From assembly GCF_000364445.2 (NCBI RefSeq), contig NZ_CP043538.1, positions 784,501-848,500 on the forward strand: a DNA stretch of 64,000 nt, read 5' to 3'. Of this stretch, positions 39,292 to 47,700 are shown in pieces. The notes beneath the pieces were generated by a model. That model was given only the letters and a program-made list of their open reading frames with translations. It did no database searches and was not told where the DNA came from. The stretch is from Methylobacterium mesophilicum SR1.6/6. GTDB lineage: Bacteria; Pseudomonadota; Alphaproteobacteria; Rhizobiales; Beijerinckiaceae. The stretch's first letter is position 1; every line of letters begins with the position of its first letter. A program made the translations under genes and the position numbers.

Positions 39292-40039
39292 CGAGGCCGG
39301 GGATGGCGGCACCGAGGTGGCCGGACAGGCGGAAGCGCTCGGCGCCTTCCTCCCGGGCGAGCCGGGCCTCGAGGCCTGCCGGCCCGCCGAACTGGAAGCC
39401 GATCTGGCTGGCATAGGCCGCGCAGGACGCCCGCTTGCGGGCCTGCGCGTCCGGATCGAGGCGCATCAGCGGCTCGGGAAGGGCGGCGAACAGGCCGGCG
39501 AGGGGCTCCTTCGGCGTGGCCTCGCGCACCGTATAGGGGAAGTCGCGCCACCACAGGACCGGTGCCTCGACCGCGAGACCGCGCAGCGCCCGGACCGCCT
39601 GGACATGGTCGACATGTCCGCCGATCGCCTGCGGGGCGAGGATCAGGTCCGGACGCTCGGCGGCGATCAGGTCCGCGATGGCCGGCGCGAGGTCGGCCGC
39701 GATCCCGTCGTCGGCGCGGGTGTCGGAGAAGAGTTCCGGCGCCGCGCCGTAGCCCCGGTGCGGCGCCTCGCGGAACGGCAGGTGGACGGGCGGCGCGATG
39801 CCGAGCGCGGCGGCGGCCCCGACGTCCTCCTCCCGGCGCAGGGCCATGTAGTCGACCTCCGCCGGCAGCCCCTTGTCGAGCTGGCAGGCCAGCGCGAAGC
39901 CCGTCGGGTCGGGGACGCTGCCGGTGAACAGCGTCGCCATGACCACGTGCCAGCCGTCCGCGGCGAGGCTCGCCAGGAGGCCGCCGCAGGAGAAGGCGGC
40001 GTCGTCGAGATGGGGTGACAGGGCGAGCGCGGTGGGCAT
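39281..40039 (-). CDS. PIG-L/LmbE family deacetylase
   Basis: The 252-residue protein has the zinc site SPHLDDAAFS (His10, Asp12, Asp13) and GGHVDHVQAV with the distal His, both typical of PIG-L enzymes. Members remove acetyl groups from N-acetylglucosamine linked to inositol or other aglycones (MshB in mycothiol synthesis, PIG-L in GPI anchors, BshB in bacillithiol). Here it is in line with an inositol-phosphate synthase and a GT4, which makes a GlcNAc-inositol-like substrate an attractive inference. It overlaps the UDG-like gene. Confidence 0.9.
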   Translation of the reverse strand: MPTALALSPHLDDAAFSCGGLLASLAADGWHVVMATLFTGSVPDPTGFALACQLDKGLPAEVDYMALRREEDVGAAAALGIAPPVHLPFREAPHRGYGAAPELFSDTRADDGIAADLAPAIADLIAAERPDLILAPQAIGGHVDHVQAVRALRGLAVEAPVLWWRDFPYTVREATPKEPLAGLFAALPEPLMRLDPDAQARKRASCAAYASQIGFQFGGPAGLEARLAREEGAERFRLSGHLGAAIPGLDVG

Positions 40040-40078
40040 GGTTCAGGGTGCTGTGGTTTCGATGGGTTCAACCCTGAA

Positions 40079-40192
40079 CCTCATCCGGAGGTGCCGGAGC
40101 GCAGCGCGGGCCTCGAAGGAGGGCTCCAGGGATCGCAGCGGCCTCTGGAGGGCTCCTTCGAGGCCCGCGGGCGCGGGCATCTCAGGATGAGG
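40079..40192. repeat. Palindromic intergenic repeat, family B, copy 1
   Basis: This 114-base inverted repeat has outer arms CCTCATCCGGAGGTGCC and GGGCATCTCAGGATGAGG, and inner arms around GCGGGCCTCGAAGGAG and CTCCTTCGAGGCCCGC. A second copy of the same length is at 44151. It lies between the GT4 and PIG-L genes. Confidence 0.88.
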
Positions 40193-40226
40193 GCACAGGA
40201 TGGGACATCCCGAGTGAGGAATGGCC

Positions 40227-41465
40227 TCAGAGCAGATGCGGCTCGGCGCGGAACCGGCAGCTGGGATCGTCGGGCAGGTCCGGCGCGAAGTCGGTGGCCG
40301 GCTTCTCGTGGCGCACCCGGGCATACACCTCCATGATCTGCCGCCCGACCGCGTGCCAGGAATAGACGCGCCGGCACTCCTCCAGCCCGGCCGCGGCGAT
40401 GCGACGGCGCAGCTCCGCATCGGTGATGATCCGCGTGAGGGCGGCAGCCAGCGCCGGCACGTCGCCGGGATCGACCAGCAGGCCGTTCTCCCCATCGCGC
40501 AGGCAGTCGGACACGCCGACCGCGTGGCAGGAGACCGTGGCGAGCCCGGCCGCCAGCGCCTCCAGGATCGTATTGGAGAACCCCTCCGCGTAGGTCGGCG
40601 AGACGAACACGTCGGCCCGGCGATAGAGGTCGGGCACGGAGCCGTACTCGGCGTAGCCCGTGAAGGCGATCTCACGCTCGGAGAACCCGAGATCCGCGGC
40701 CAGAGCCTGGGCCGGGTCCACATCCGGCCCGATCCCCGAGACGGTGGCCGCGAAGGGCGTGCCCTGCTGGCGCAGGATCGCCAGGGCGTTGATGAAGTCG
40801 AGCACGCCTTTCCGGCGGTCGACGCGGCCGTGATAGAACAGCCGCACCGGCCCGGCATGGGGCACCGGCAGCCCATCGGGCGTGCCTTGTGCGAACCGGT
40901 CGGTATCGACCGCCCCGGGCACGATGGTGAAGCGGGCCGGATCCGATCCCAGCCGCCCGCAGACCTCGTCCACGAAGGAGGCGCCGCCGATGAGGAGCGC
41001 GTTGGCGTGAGCCAGCACTGTGCACATGGCGACCCGGTGCGTCTCGCAGCAGGAACCGACCCAGTGGCCGTCGCCGCCCTGGATCGAGACGACGCTCGGC
41101 ACCCCGAGCCTGCGCGCGGCGAGCAGCACCGCCCAGCCGGTGGGGTAGCCGTACTGCGCGTGAAGGACGTCGAAGGGATGCTGGGCATGCTCCCGGCAGA
41201 TGGCGTCCACCATCGTGGCGATGTCGCGCTCGAAGTCGCCCGAGGTCTGCTCGCCGAGTTGCTCCAGGCCGATCACCCGCACGCCCGGCACGGGCGGCGG
41301 CGGCCCGCCGCCATAGACCCGGGTGCCGAAGGCGTCGCCGCGATACTGCGAGATCATCGTCACGTCGTGGCCGGCTCCGACCAGCTCGCGCAGCAGGTTC
41401 TGCGCGTAGACGCTCATGCCGGAGATCGCCGGGAAGTAGCGGCGGCTGAGGAAGAGGATTCTCAT
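40227..41465 (-). CDS. Family 4 glycosyltransferase
   Basis: The 412-residue protein has the GT-B layout: MRILFLSRRYFPAISGMSVY at the N-terminus with the glycine-rich acceptor loop, and in the C-domain VRLFYHGRVDRRKG and FVSPTYAEGFSNTILEALA, the EX7E donor motif of GT4. The relatives include MshA, which joins GlcNAc to inositol phosphate, and many LPS enzymes. There is no ribosome site directly before the ATG, and a family C repeat is close upstream. Between the TIM-barrel and PIG-L genes, it may make the glycoside the deacetylase acts on. Confidence 0.88.
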   Translation of the reverse strand: MRILFLSRRYFPAISGMSVYAQNLLRELVGAGHDVTMISQYRGDAFGTRVYGGGPPPPVPGVRVIGLEQLGEQTSGDFERDIATMVDAICREHAQHPFDVLHAQYGYPTGWAVLLAARRLGVPSVVSIQGGDGHWVGSCCETHRVAMCTVLAHANALLIGGASFVDEVCGRLGSDPARFTIVPGAVDTDRFAQGTPDGLPVPHAGPVRLFYHGRVDRRKGVLDFINALAILRQQGTPFAATVSGIGPDVDPAQALAADLGFSEREIAFTGYAEYGSVPDLYRRADVFVSPTYAEGFSNTILEALAAGLATVSCHAVGVSDCLRDGENGLLVDPGDVPALAAALTRIITDAELRRRIAAAGLEECRRVYSWHAVGRQIMEVYARVRHEKPATDFAPDLPDDPSCRFRAEPHLL

Positions 41466-41500
41466 CAGTGCAAGCAGTTCGGGGTGCTGTCTGGACGGTG

Positions 41501-41610
41501 TCCCCTCCCCTTGCGGGGAGGGGTAGGGGTGGGGGTGGTTCAGGTCGGATCGCCGCGGTACCTCCTGCACCACCCCCGCCTCCGGCTCCTCCCCACAAGG
41601 GGGAGGAGAG
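41501..41610. repeat. Palindromic intergenic repeat, family C, copy 1
   Basis: The element starts TCCCCTCCCCTTGCGGGGAG and ends CTCCTCCCCACAAGGGGGAG, with GGGTGGGGGTGGTTCAGG and its complement CACCACCCCCGCC inside. It belongs to the widespread alphaproteobacterial CTCCCCTTGCGGGGAGGG repeats. The second copy is at 47558. Confidence 0.87.
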
Positions 41611-41624
41611 ACTCGCATTCGCCC

Positions 41625-42497
41625 TCACTGCCATTGCCGCCGCGTCTCCTGCCCGCCGGCCAGCACCGGCCCGGCCCGCCGACAACCGCGGAGGTAGTCG
41701 AGCGCCTGCGGGATCATCACGTCGGCCCGGTGGCTCTCACGGGACAGCTCGACGCAGATCAGCTTGCCGAAACCGACCTCCTCCAGCGCCTCCAGCACGC
41801 CCGGCACGTCCATGTCGCCCTCGCCGAAGGGCAGGTGGATGTGGCTGCCGCGCTTCATGTCCTCGATCGCCACGGTGCCGATCCGGTCGGCGAACTCCCG
41901 CACGGCCGCCGCCGGCTCCCGCTCGCCGGTGACCAGGCAGTGGCCTGTGTCGAGGGCGAGCTTCAGCCCCAGCACGGTCAGGGCCGCATAATCGTCGAGC
42001 GTCTCGATCAGCATGCCGGGCTCGGGCTCCAGGCACGGCACGACGCCGGCATCCGCGGCGAAGGCCGCGACCTCGTGCAGGCCGTCTGTCAGCCAGCGGC
42101 GGGCTTCCCCATGATCGACGCCGGGCTTCGGCACGCCGGCCCAGAACGAGACCGCCTCGGCGGAGAGCATCGCGCCGATCTCGATCGCCCGCTTCAGGAA
42201 GCCGACCCGGCGGGCGCGGCCGGCGGCGTCGGCCGTCACCAGCGTCGGCTCGTGCTTGGCGCTCGGGTCGAGGAGGAAGCGGGCGCCCGTCTCGATGACG
42301 CAGGTCAGCTCCAGCTTCTCGAGCAGGCTCGCCACCCGTCCGGCCTCCGCGGCCCAGGTCTCGGAGAACGGGTCGAGGTGGTGGATGTCGAGGGTGAGCG
42401 CCACGCCGTCGTAGCCCGCAGCCTTGATCAGGTGGATCGCGTCGTCGAGGCGGTGGTTGGCCGCGCCGTTGGTGTTGTAGGCGAACCGGAGCGTCAC
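41625..42497 (-). CDS. Sugar-phosphate isomerase/epimerase-type TIM barrel
   Basis: The 290-residue protein is of the AP-endonuclease-2 / xylose-isomerase-like group. Metal-ligand positions are visible as PCLEPEPGML (Glu), LALDTGHCLVTGE (Asp/His), GSHIHLPFGEGDMDV (His) and CVELSRESH (Glu). Relatives include IolE, IolI and hydroxypyruvate isomerase. It begins with GTG overlapping the YcaO stop (GTGA), so the two are translationally coupled. With an inositol-phosphate synthase and a Gfo/Idh enzyme nearby, an inosose-like substrate is plausible but inferred. Confidence 0.88.
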   Translation of the reverse strand: MTLRFAYNTNGAANHRLDDAIHLIKAAGYDGVALTLDIHHLDPFSETWAAEAGRVASLLEKLELTCVIETGARFLLDPSAKHEPTLVTADAAGRARRVGFLKRAIEIGAMLSAEAVSFWAGVPKPGVDHGEARRWLTDGLHEVAAFAADAGVVPCLEPEPGMLIETLDDYAALTVLGLKLALDTGHCLVTGEREPAAAVREFADRIGTVAIEDMKRGSHIHLPFGEGDMDVPGVLEALEEVGFGKLICVELSRESHRADVMIPQALDYLRGCRRAGPVLAGGQETRRQWQ

Positions 42498-44095
42498 GCC
42501 GCCCTCCCCTTCCGCTCTGCGAGGCGGAACGGCGCGTGATGCGATTCCGGCTCGCGGTAGAGCGGATAGTGACGGCCCACGATCGTTTCGGCCAGAGCGA
42601 CGTCGAACAGCGGCTGGCCGCCGAACCGCTCCAGGGCTTCCGGCGTGAGGCGTACCGGGCGCAGCGTCTCGCTCGCGGTGCCGAACGTGATCAGCGGATG
42701 GTCGCGGTCGAGGAGCTTCCGCGTGTTGCGCTCGCCGATCCGGTAGTAGCTCATGGTCTCGACTTCGAGCCCCGGCACGATCGCCTTGACGACGCCGACA
42801 CCGCCGCCGGGCGGCGTACAGTCGACGTAGAGCACGTCGAACCCGGCTTCGGTGAGCCGGTCGCAGGCGATCCTGCCCCGGGCATGGCCGTCGGCGGCCG
42901 GTGTGGAGGGCAGCTCCGCGAAGCGCTTGGTGCTCCGCTCCGAGTACACGGTGTCGGCCAGCACGCCGCGCATGTCGGCCGCGGGCATCTCGATCCATTC
43001 GAGCATCGCCTGGAGGGCGCGGCTCTCCTCGAGGTCCAGGCTGGGCAGCGCCTTCTGGATGAAGGCGTCGACGTAGCCCGGAGGGGTCACGGTCGCGGCC
43101 ATGTCGAGGGGGCCGTGGCCGAAGGTCTTGCGCACCCGCGCGGCCTGGAACTCCAGCAGCGCCTTGCGCAGCGCCCGTTCGCGGTCCGGATCGCAGGCCT
43201 CGCCGCAGGCCGAAAGGGCGATCGGCGCCGGCGTGCGCGCCGGATCCTCGTCGTAGCCGACGACGTAGAGGTTGGTGAGGCCGAACTGGTCGGTGGCGAA
43301 TTTCGGAAGCGCGCGGATCCCCAGCTCCTTCAGCCGGGCCAGCATGGCGGCGTTCTCCGGGCCGATGCCGTCGAGGTCGAGCATCACGCCCTGGTCCAGC
43401 GCCCGGAACAGCAGGCCGTTGCCGTCCCGCTGCAGCAGCTCCAGGACACCATGGCCGAGGGCGAAGGGCACGTCGGGCCCGGCGCCGAGGCCGTTGGTGA
43501 TCAGGTTGGTGAAGGGCTTGTAGCCTTCCGACAGCTCGAAATAATCGGTCGCCGCGATGTCGAGCGGCATCAGCACGATCGCCCCGGTGGCGTGGCGGAT
43601 GCTCGGCGTCCATTCCAGCACCGTGTCGCGGCCGACGGGGGAGCCGGCGGGCAGGCAGAGCGTCAGCGGGTCGGCGACGGATGGGGCGCCGTAGACGCGC
43701 GCGAGATCGTTGTAGCTCGCCCGCTCCTTCGCCCGGGGCAGGACCGCCAGGGAGGGCATCAGGTTCTCGGCGATCTCCGCGACGGCGCCGATCAGCGCCT
43801 CGTCGTCGGTGGCGCCGTAGCCGATGCCCGACGGCATCGCGCCCACGAAGAACGGGTCGTCGAGGAAGAGGGCCACGAACCAGACCGGGATGCCGGTGCG
43901 GTCGAGCGGCGCCAGCGGGAAGCCGACGACGCGGCCCTCCGGCAGGACGTCGAGATAGGCCTTCACCGGATCGGGCAGGATCCCGGGCAGCCCCTCGATC
44001 GTGCGCTGGGCGCCGAAGCGGTAGGGGCGCGGCGCCTTGATCCGCTCGTGGCGGGCGCGGTCGTCCTGGTCGTGGAAGGCGTCTGGGTTGGTCAA
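42494..44095 (-). CDS. YcaO domain protein
   Basis: The 533-residue protein carries the YcaO ATP-grasp-like fold in residues of about 60-440. Visible blocks are GYGATDDEALIGAVAEIAEN (Glu107, Glu110), TNGLGAGPDVPFALGHGVLE with Glu219 followed by LLQRD, and VVKAIVPGLEVETMSY. YcaO enzymes use ATP to activate peptide amides, making azolines, thioamides or amidines. No ThiF/ocin, TfuA or precursor peptide gene is adjacent, so it is not a standard azole peptide cluster. The ExxER-type motif reads ExxEN here. It is coupled to the TIM-barrel gene. Substrate unknown. Confidence 0.86.
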   Translation of the reverse strand: MTNPDAFHDQDDRARHERIKAPRPYRFGAQRTIEGLPGILPDPVKAYLDVLPEGRVVGFPLAPLDRTGIPVWFVALFLDDPFFVGAMPSGIGYGATDDEALIGAVAEIAENLMPSLAVLPRAKERASYNDLARVYGAPSVADPLTLCLPAGSPVGRDTVLEWTPSIRHATGAIVLMPLDIAATDYFELSEGYKPFTNLITNGLGAGPDVPFALGHGVLELLQRDGNGLLFRALDQGVMLDLDGIGPENAAMLARLKELGIRALPKFATDQFGLTNLYVVGYDEDPARTPAPIALSACGEACDPDRERALRKALLEFQAARVRKTFGHGPLDMAATVTPPGYVDAFIQKALPSLDLEESRALQAMLEWIEMPAADMRGVLADTVYSERSTKRFAELPSTPAADGHARGRIACDRLTEAGFDVLYVDCTPPGGGVGVVKAIVPGLEVETMSYYRIGERNTRKLLDRDHPLITFGTASETLRPVRLTPEALERFGGQPLFDVALAETIVGRHYPLYREPESHHAPFRLAERKGRAA

Positions 44096-44150
44096 GGTTC
44101 GGTCCCGTCCCTCTCGTGTCCGCCTGTTCCGCCGCCGTGTCCCACCCGCC

Positions 44151-44264
44151 CCTCATCCTGAGGTGCCGAAGCGTAGCGGAGGCCCCGAAGGAGGCCCCAG
44201 CCGGCCGCGCGATCCCTGGAGGCCTCCTTCGAGGCCCGCTGACGCGGGCACCTCAGGATGAGGG
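44151..44264. repeat. Palindromic intergenic repeat, family B, copy 2
   Basis: The same 114-base length and arms as copy 1: CCTCATCCTGAGGTGCCG outside and GGCACCTCAGGATGAGG at the end, with GAGGCCCCGAAGGAGG and CCTCCTTCGAGGCC inside. It lies between the oxidoreductase and YcaO genes. Confidence 0.9.
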
Positions 44265-44318
44265 GATGGATGGGATATGCCGGATCCGAGTTCGGCGATT
44301 GATCGTCCTGTCTTGTCG

Positions 44319-45314
44319 CTACCCCTGCCCGTAGGCGCGGGCGACGAGCCGCATCGTGTGAAGGTCCCGCGCCGCCGAGTACGCCGCCCGCTCCTCGCGC
44401 CGGCGCAGGGCTGAGCCGAAGGCGCGCACCTGCTCGGTGAAGGGCGAGCTGTCGGCGTCGAAGGCGAGCGGCTGCGCTCGGCCGCTGACGCCGTCGATGA
44501 AGGTCAGAGATCCGCCGGCTGTCTGGCCCATCGTGTTCTCGGCAACGAGCAGGCCCCTCGTGCCGACCACCTCCAGGCGGCGGCGGGGCAACGCGTCGGG
44601 GCAATTATAGGCGACGTGCAGGCTCGCCAGCACGCCGCCCGCCGTCCGCCCGATCAGCAGGGCGCCGTCATCGACCGTGTAATCCTGGGCCTTGGTCTGG
44701 GTCAGGGCCGCTAGGTCGGCGATCGGCTCGCCGAGCAGGAAGTCCACGAGGTCGAGACCGTGCGGGGCGAGGTCCATCAGCGCGCCGCCACCGGCTTGGG
44801 CGGCGTCGATCCGCCAGTTCGGCTGGCCGGCCTCCGACCAGTCGCGCCCGAGCCAGCAGGCGTAGACGATCCGCACCGCCGTCACGGTGCCGAGCCGCCC
44901 GGCCTCGACCTGCGCGCGGATCGCCCGGTGGGCCGGATGATGCCGTTGATCGAAAGCCGTGCCGTAGAAGATCTTTCCCGACTCGACCGCCCGCGCGATC
45001 GCCTCGGCGTCGGCGAGCGTCGCCGCCATGGGCTTCTCGCAGAGCACCGCCTTGCCGGCGGCGGCCAGGGCCTCGACGGCGCCGCGATGGAGGTGGTTGG
45101 GCGTCGCCACGTAGACCGCCTCGACCTCCGGCTCGGCAATGAGGCCGGCAAGGTCGGCAAGGCCGCGTGCGCCGGTCCGCTCGGCCGCGGCGCGGCATTC
45201 CGGATTTGGGTCGCAGACCGCGATCAGGCGGTGTCCCGCGGCACGGATGCCGGGCTCCATGTAGTCGCGGGCGACCCAGCCGTAGCCGACGATGCCCCAG
45301 CCGACCGCGTCCAT
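44319..45314 (-). CDS. Gfo/Idh/MocA family oxidoreductase
   Basis: The 331-residue protein has an N-terminal Rossmann fold (WGIVGYGWVARDYMEPGI), the conserved CEKPMA near residue 93 with the catalytic Lys, and a C-terminal substrate domain containing GGGALMDLAPHGLDL. These enzymes oxidise or reduce sugars and inositols with NAD(P); IolG, inositol dehydrogenase, is one. The start overlaps the methyltransferase stop as TGATG. Its place in the inositol cluster makes a cyclitol substrate likely but not proven. Confidence 0.9.
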   Translation of the reverse strand: MDAVGWGIVGYGWVARDYMEPGIRAAGHRLIAVCDPNPECRAAAERTGARGLADLAGLIAEPEVEAVYVATPNHLHRGAVEALAAAGKAVLCEKPMAATLADAEAIARAVESGKIFYGTAFDQRHHPAHRAIRAQVEAGRLGTVTAVRIVYACWLGRDWSEAGQPNWRIDAAQAGGGALMDLAPHGLDLVDFLLGEPIADLAALTQTKAQDYTVDDGALLIGRTAGGVLASLHVAYNCPDALPRRRLEVVGTRGLLVAENTMGQTAGGSLTFIDGVSGRAQPLAFDADSSPFTEQVRAFGSALRRREERAAYSAARDLHTMRLVARAYGQG

Positions 45315-46504
45315 CACCAGCGCTCCGGAAGGTCGACGAATTCGCGCACGCGCACGCGCTGCGTCTCCGGCGCGACGCCGCTCTCGACAATGCCGTCGAA
45401 GGTCAGCGTCTCGGGACCGGGCGAGCGTATCGGATAGGTGGCGCGGGGGGCGTACTCCGCCTCGTAGCGCTCCGAGGGCCAGCGGATGACGTAGCCGTCG
45501 CCCTCGGGCCGGTAGAGCGGGTTGAGCCGCAGCACGGTGCCGGGCTTCGGCAGGGTCAGGCCGTCGACCAGCGCGCGCGGCGCCGGGCGCATGCCGGGCC
45601 CGCACACCACCGAGAACGCCTCGCAGGTCCGCAGGGCGGCGGGCTCCTGAGGGCTCGGTGCCCGGGCTTCGACGAGCGCCCGGGTCAGCTCCGCGTCGTC
45701 GTACACCAGGGCATCCGGGAACAGCTCGGCGATCTCCTCGGCCGTCACCGCGCGGCCTGCCGAGAAGCCCGGGCAGTCTCGGTTGTGGATGTGGCTCAAC
45801 GCCAGCCAGCCATCGTCGCCCGCATTCTGGCGCAGGCAATCGAGCAGCGCCGCCTTGTCGTCGAGGAAGTAGAAGGCATCGTTGCAGACGACGAGATCGA
45901 CAGGCGCCTCCGGGATCGGCCAGTGCGGGGAACCCGCGTCGAAGCAGACGAGCTGCGCCTTCTCGGCCACGACCCAGTGCCGGGCGACCCAGAGCTTGGC
46001 AAAGACCACGTCGGCGCCGGCGACCTTGCAGCCACGCCGCTGCAGCTCCCGCAAATAGTGGCCGATGCCGCAGGCAAACTCGAAGACGCAGATCGGCTCG
46101 TTCCAGTGCGCCTCCAGCAGCGACAGGCCGGCCAGGAAGGTCGGATCGCTCCAGCGGTGCAGGAAATAGTCGCCGACCCGGCCCCAGCCGAGAAGCTCGA
46201 CCGCATCGCGCAGGGTCGCGGTGCGGCGCTCCTTGATCAGGCGGATGATACCGGCCGGATCGGCCGGCGGCCCATTCCACCAATCATCCTGATCGACCAA
46301 GAGGGCGGCGAGAGCCTCGTCGGGCTCACCCGCGTCGAGATGAGCGAGGACCCGCTCGACCAGAGCCTCTCGGTTCACCCGCAGATACGGGATGCCGTCG
46401 ATCACGGGCCAGCGGGCGCCGGTTTCCGCGTCGCGCAGGGCGTGCGGGCCGTCGGCCTTCAGCGGGTTGCCGGTAACCGGCGATCGGAGTGGGAACGGGA
46501 TCAT
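45314..46504 (-). CDS. SAM-dependent methyltransferase with Trm112-like N-terminus
   Basis: The 396-residue protein begins with a Trm112-like segment (RSPVTGNPLKADGPHAL to WPVIDGIPYLR) that lacks the zinc Cys. A class I methyltransferase domain follows with SAM motif I VFEFACGIGHYLREL (about residue 145), an acidic VAGADVVF strand and DLVVCNDAFYFL motif. The C-terminal 130 residues (from about 265) are a domain I do not recognise. It is coupled to the oxidoreductase and 44 bases after the HD gene. Whether it methylates a sugar, cyclitol or other acceptor is unknown. Confidence 0.8.
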   Translation of the reverse strand: MIPFPLRSPVTGNPLKADGPHALRDAETGARWPVIDGIPYLRVNREALVERVLAHLDAGEPDEALAALLVDQDDWWNGPPADPAGIIRLIKERRTATLRDAVELLGWGRVGDYFLHRWSDPTFLAGLSLLEAHWNEPICVFEFACGIGHYLRELQRRGCKVAGADVVFAKLWVARHWVVAEKAQLVCFDAGSPHWPIPEAPVDLVVCNDAFYFLDDKAALLDCLRQNAGDDGWLALSHIHNRDCPGFSAGRAVTAEEIAELFPDALVYDDAELTRALVEARAPSPQEPAALRTCEAFSVVCGPGMRPAPRALVDGLTLPKPGTVLRLNPLYRPEGDGYVIRWPSERYEAEYAPRATYPIRSPGPETLTFDGIVESGVAPETQRVRVREFVDLPERW

Positions 46505-46548
46505 GGCTCTCGGGACCGCCGGGGCAGATGGGCGGCCGGGTTTGGCGA

Positions 46549-47478
46549 TCAAGGGATGCGCATGTCGGCGAGGACACGATCGTGGAAACCCTTCACCGGG
46601 CCGGCATGGACCAGTTCCCACTCGTCGAGCACCATCCCCATCGTGGTCGAGGCCCCGCGCAGGTGCTGGGCGATCTGCAGGACCCGGTCGATGCAATCCG
46701 CCGCGTGGAAGGCGCGGCCCTCCGCGGTGGCGTCGTCCGGCAGGATCGCGCGGGCGCGCTCGACCTGGGCCTTCAGGGGCTCGGCGAGTTCGGCCAGTGC
46801 CCAGGCCGTGGTGGTCGCCATGATCGGTCCGAGATGGTCGCCGAGCAGCATCTCTCCGGTGAAGCCTGCATCCGGCATCGCGGCGTTGTGGAAATGATGG
46901 GCCATCGCGGCCAGGAACACGGCGCCGGGATCGGCCCGGTAGAACGGGCTGAGGCAGACGCCGTAGACCGCCACGATGAGGCAGTGCTCGGCGTGGTTCT
47001 CCGGCGGCTCCAGCAGGATCCGGGCGCGATCCGGGCAGGTCACGCCCGCCCGCGGCTGCTGCGCCAGGGCGCCGACGAAGCTCGGAAGCGGGCCGGGCTG
47101 GCCCGAAGGCCGTGGTGCCAGCCGCGCGCGCAGCCGCGTCCGGAGATCCGGATCGAGGTCGCCGGTGACGGCGTCGAAGCCTGCCACCAGCACGGCGGAC
47201 GCCGCTTCCTCCGACAGGCCGGCGGCTGTCAGGAAGGCCGCGTCGAGGTCGCAGAGGCGGGTCGCCGCCAGCGTCACGGCGGTGATGTCGAGGGCAACGT
47301 CGTCGGGCGATGCACCGCCGGTCAGCAGGCTCCAGCCCTGCGCGAATAGCCGCTCGGCGATCGAGCCCTGACGGCCGGCCGAGCGGACGCGCTTGAGGTC
47401 GTTCATCTCGACCAGCAGGTCGCGCAACGCCTCGGGCGCGGCGGCACCGGATTGCGACGGGTGGTTCTCGCTGAGCAT
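46549..47478 (-). CDS. HD-fold protein of unknown function
   Basis: The 309-residue protein has a central HD-type helical region: NHAEHCLIVAVYGVCLSPF followed by AAMAHHFHNAAMPDAG, where the classic His-Asp pair reads His-His. Its C-terminal helix region (HAADCIDRVLQIAQHL) is also HD-like. HD proteins are phosphohydrolases or di-metal oxygenases such as myo-inositol oxygenase and PhnZ. Next to inositol-3-phosphate synthase, a phosphatase or oxygenase acting on an inositol species is an attractive but unproven guess. Confidence 0.7.
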   Translation of the reverse strand: MLSENHPSQSGAAAPEALRDLLVEMNDLKRVRSAGRQGSIAERLFAQGWSLLTGGASPDDVALDITAVTLAATRLCDLDAAFLTAAGLSEEAASAVLVAGFDAVTGDLDPDLRTRLRARLAPRPSGQPGPLPSFVGALAQQPRAGVTCPDRARILLEPPENHAEHCLIVAVYGVCLSPFYRADPGAVFLAAMAHHFHNAAMPDAGFTGEMLLGDHLGPIMATTTAWALAELAEPLKAQVERARAILPDDATAEGRAFHAADCIDRVLQIAQHLRGASTTMGMVLDEWELVHAGPVKGFHDRVLADMRIP

Positions 47479-47557
47479 CGTTTCTTTCAGGCAGTCGGTC
47501 GCAGTTCGGACGGGGACCACATGCCGAACCGCCGACCTTGGGGCATGCGCACGCGGA

Positions 47558-47670
47558 TCCCCTCCCCCCTTGCGGGGAGGGGTCAGGGGTGGGGGTGGTG
47601 CAGAAGGCACCGTTCCGCCTGGTCCTGAACCACCCCCACCTCCAACTCCTCCCCGCAAGGGCGAGGAGAG
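47558..47670. repeat. Palindromic intergenic repeat, family C, copy 2
   Basis: TCCCCTCCCCCCTTGCGGGG at the start and CTCCTCCCCGCAAGGGCGAG at the end enclose GGGGTGGGGGTGGTGCAG and GAACCACCCCCACC. It is very like copy 1 at 41501. It fills the gap between inositol-phosphate synthase and the HD gene. Confidence 0.9.
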
Positions 47671-47700
47671 TTCGTGCAGTGCTGAGACCTCAGCCTTCGT

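Noticed and set aside
39281..41465. Calling the GT4 and PIG-L genes mshA and mshB
   Set aside because: MshC and MshD are absent and mycothiol is known from actinobacteria; only the reaction logic, not the identity, is supported.
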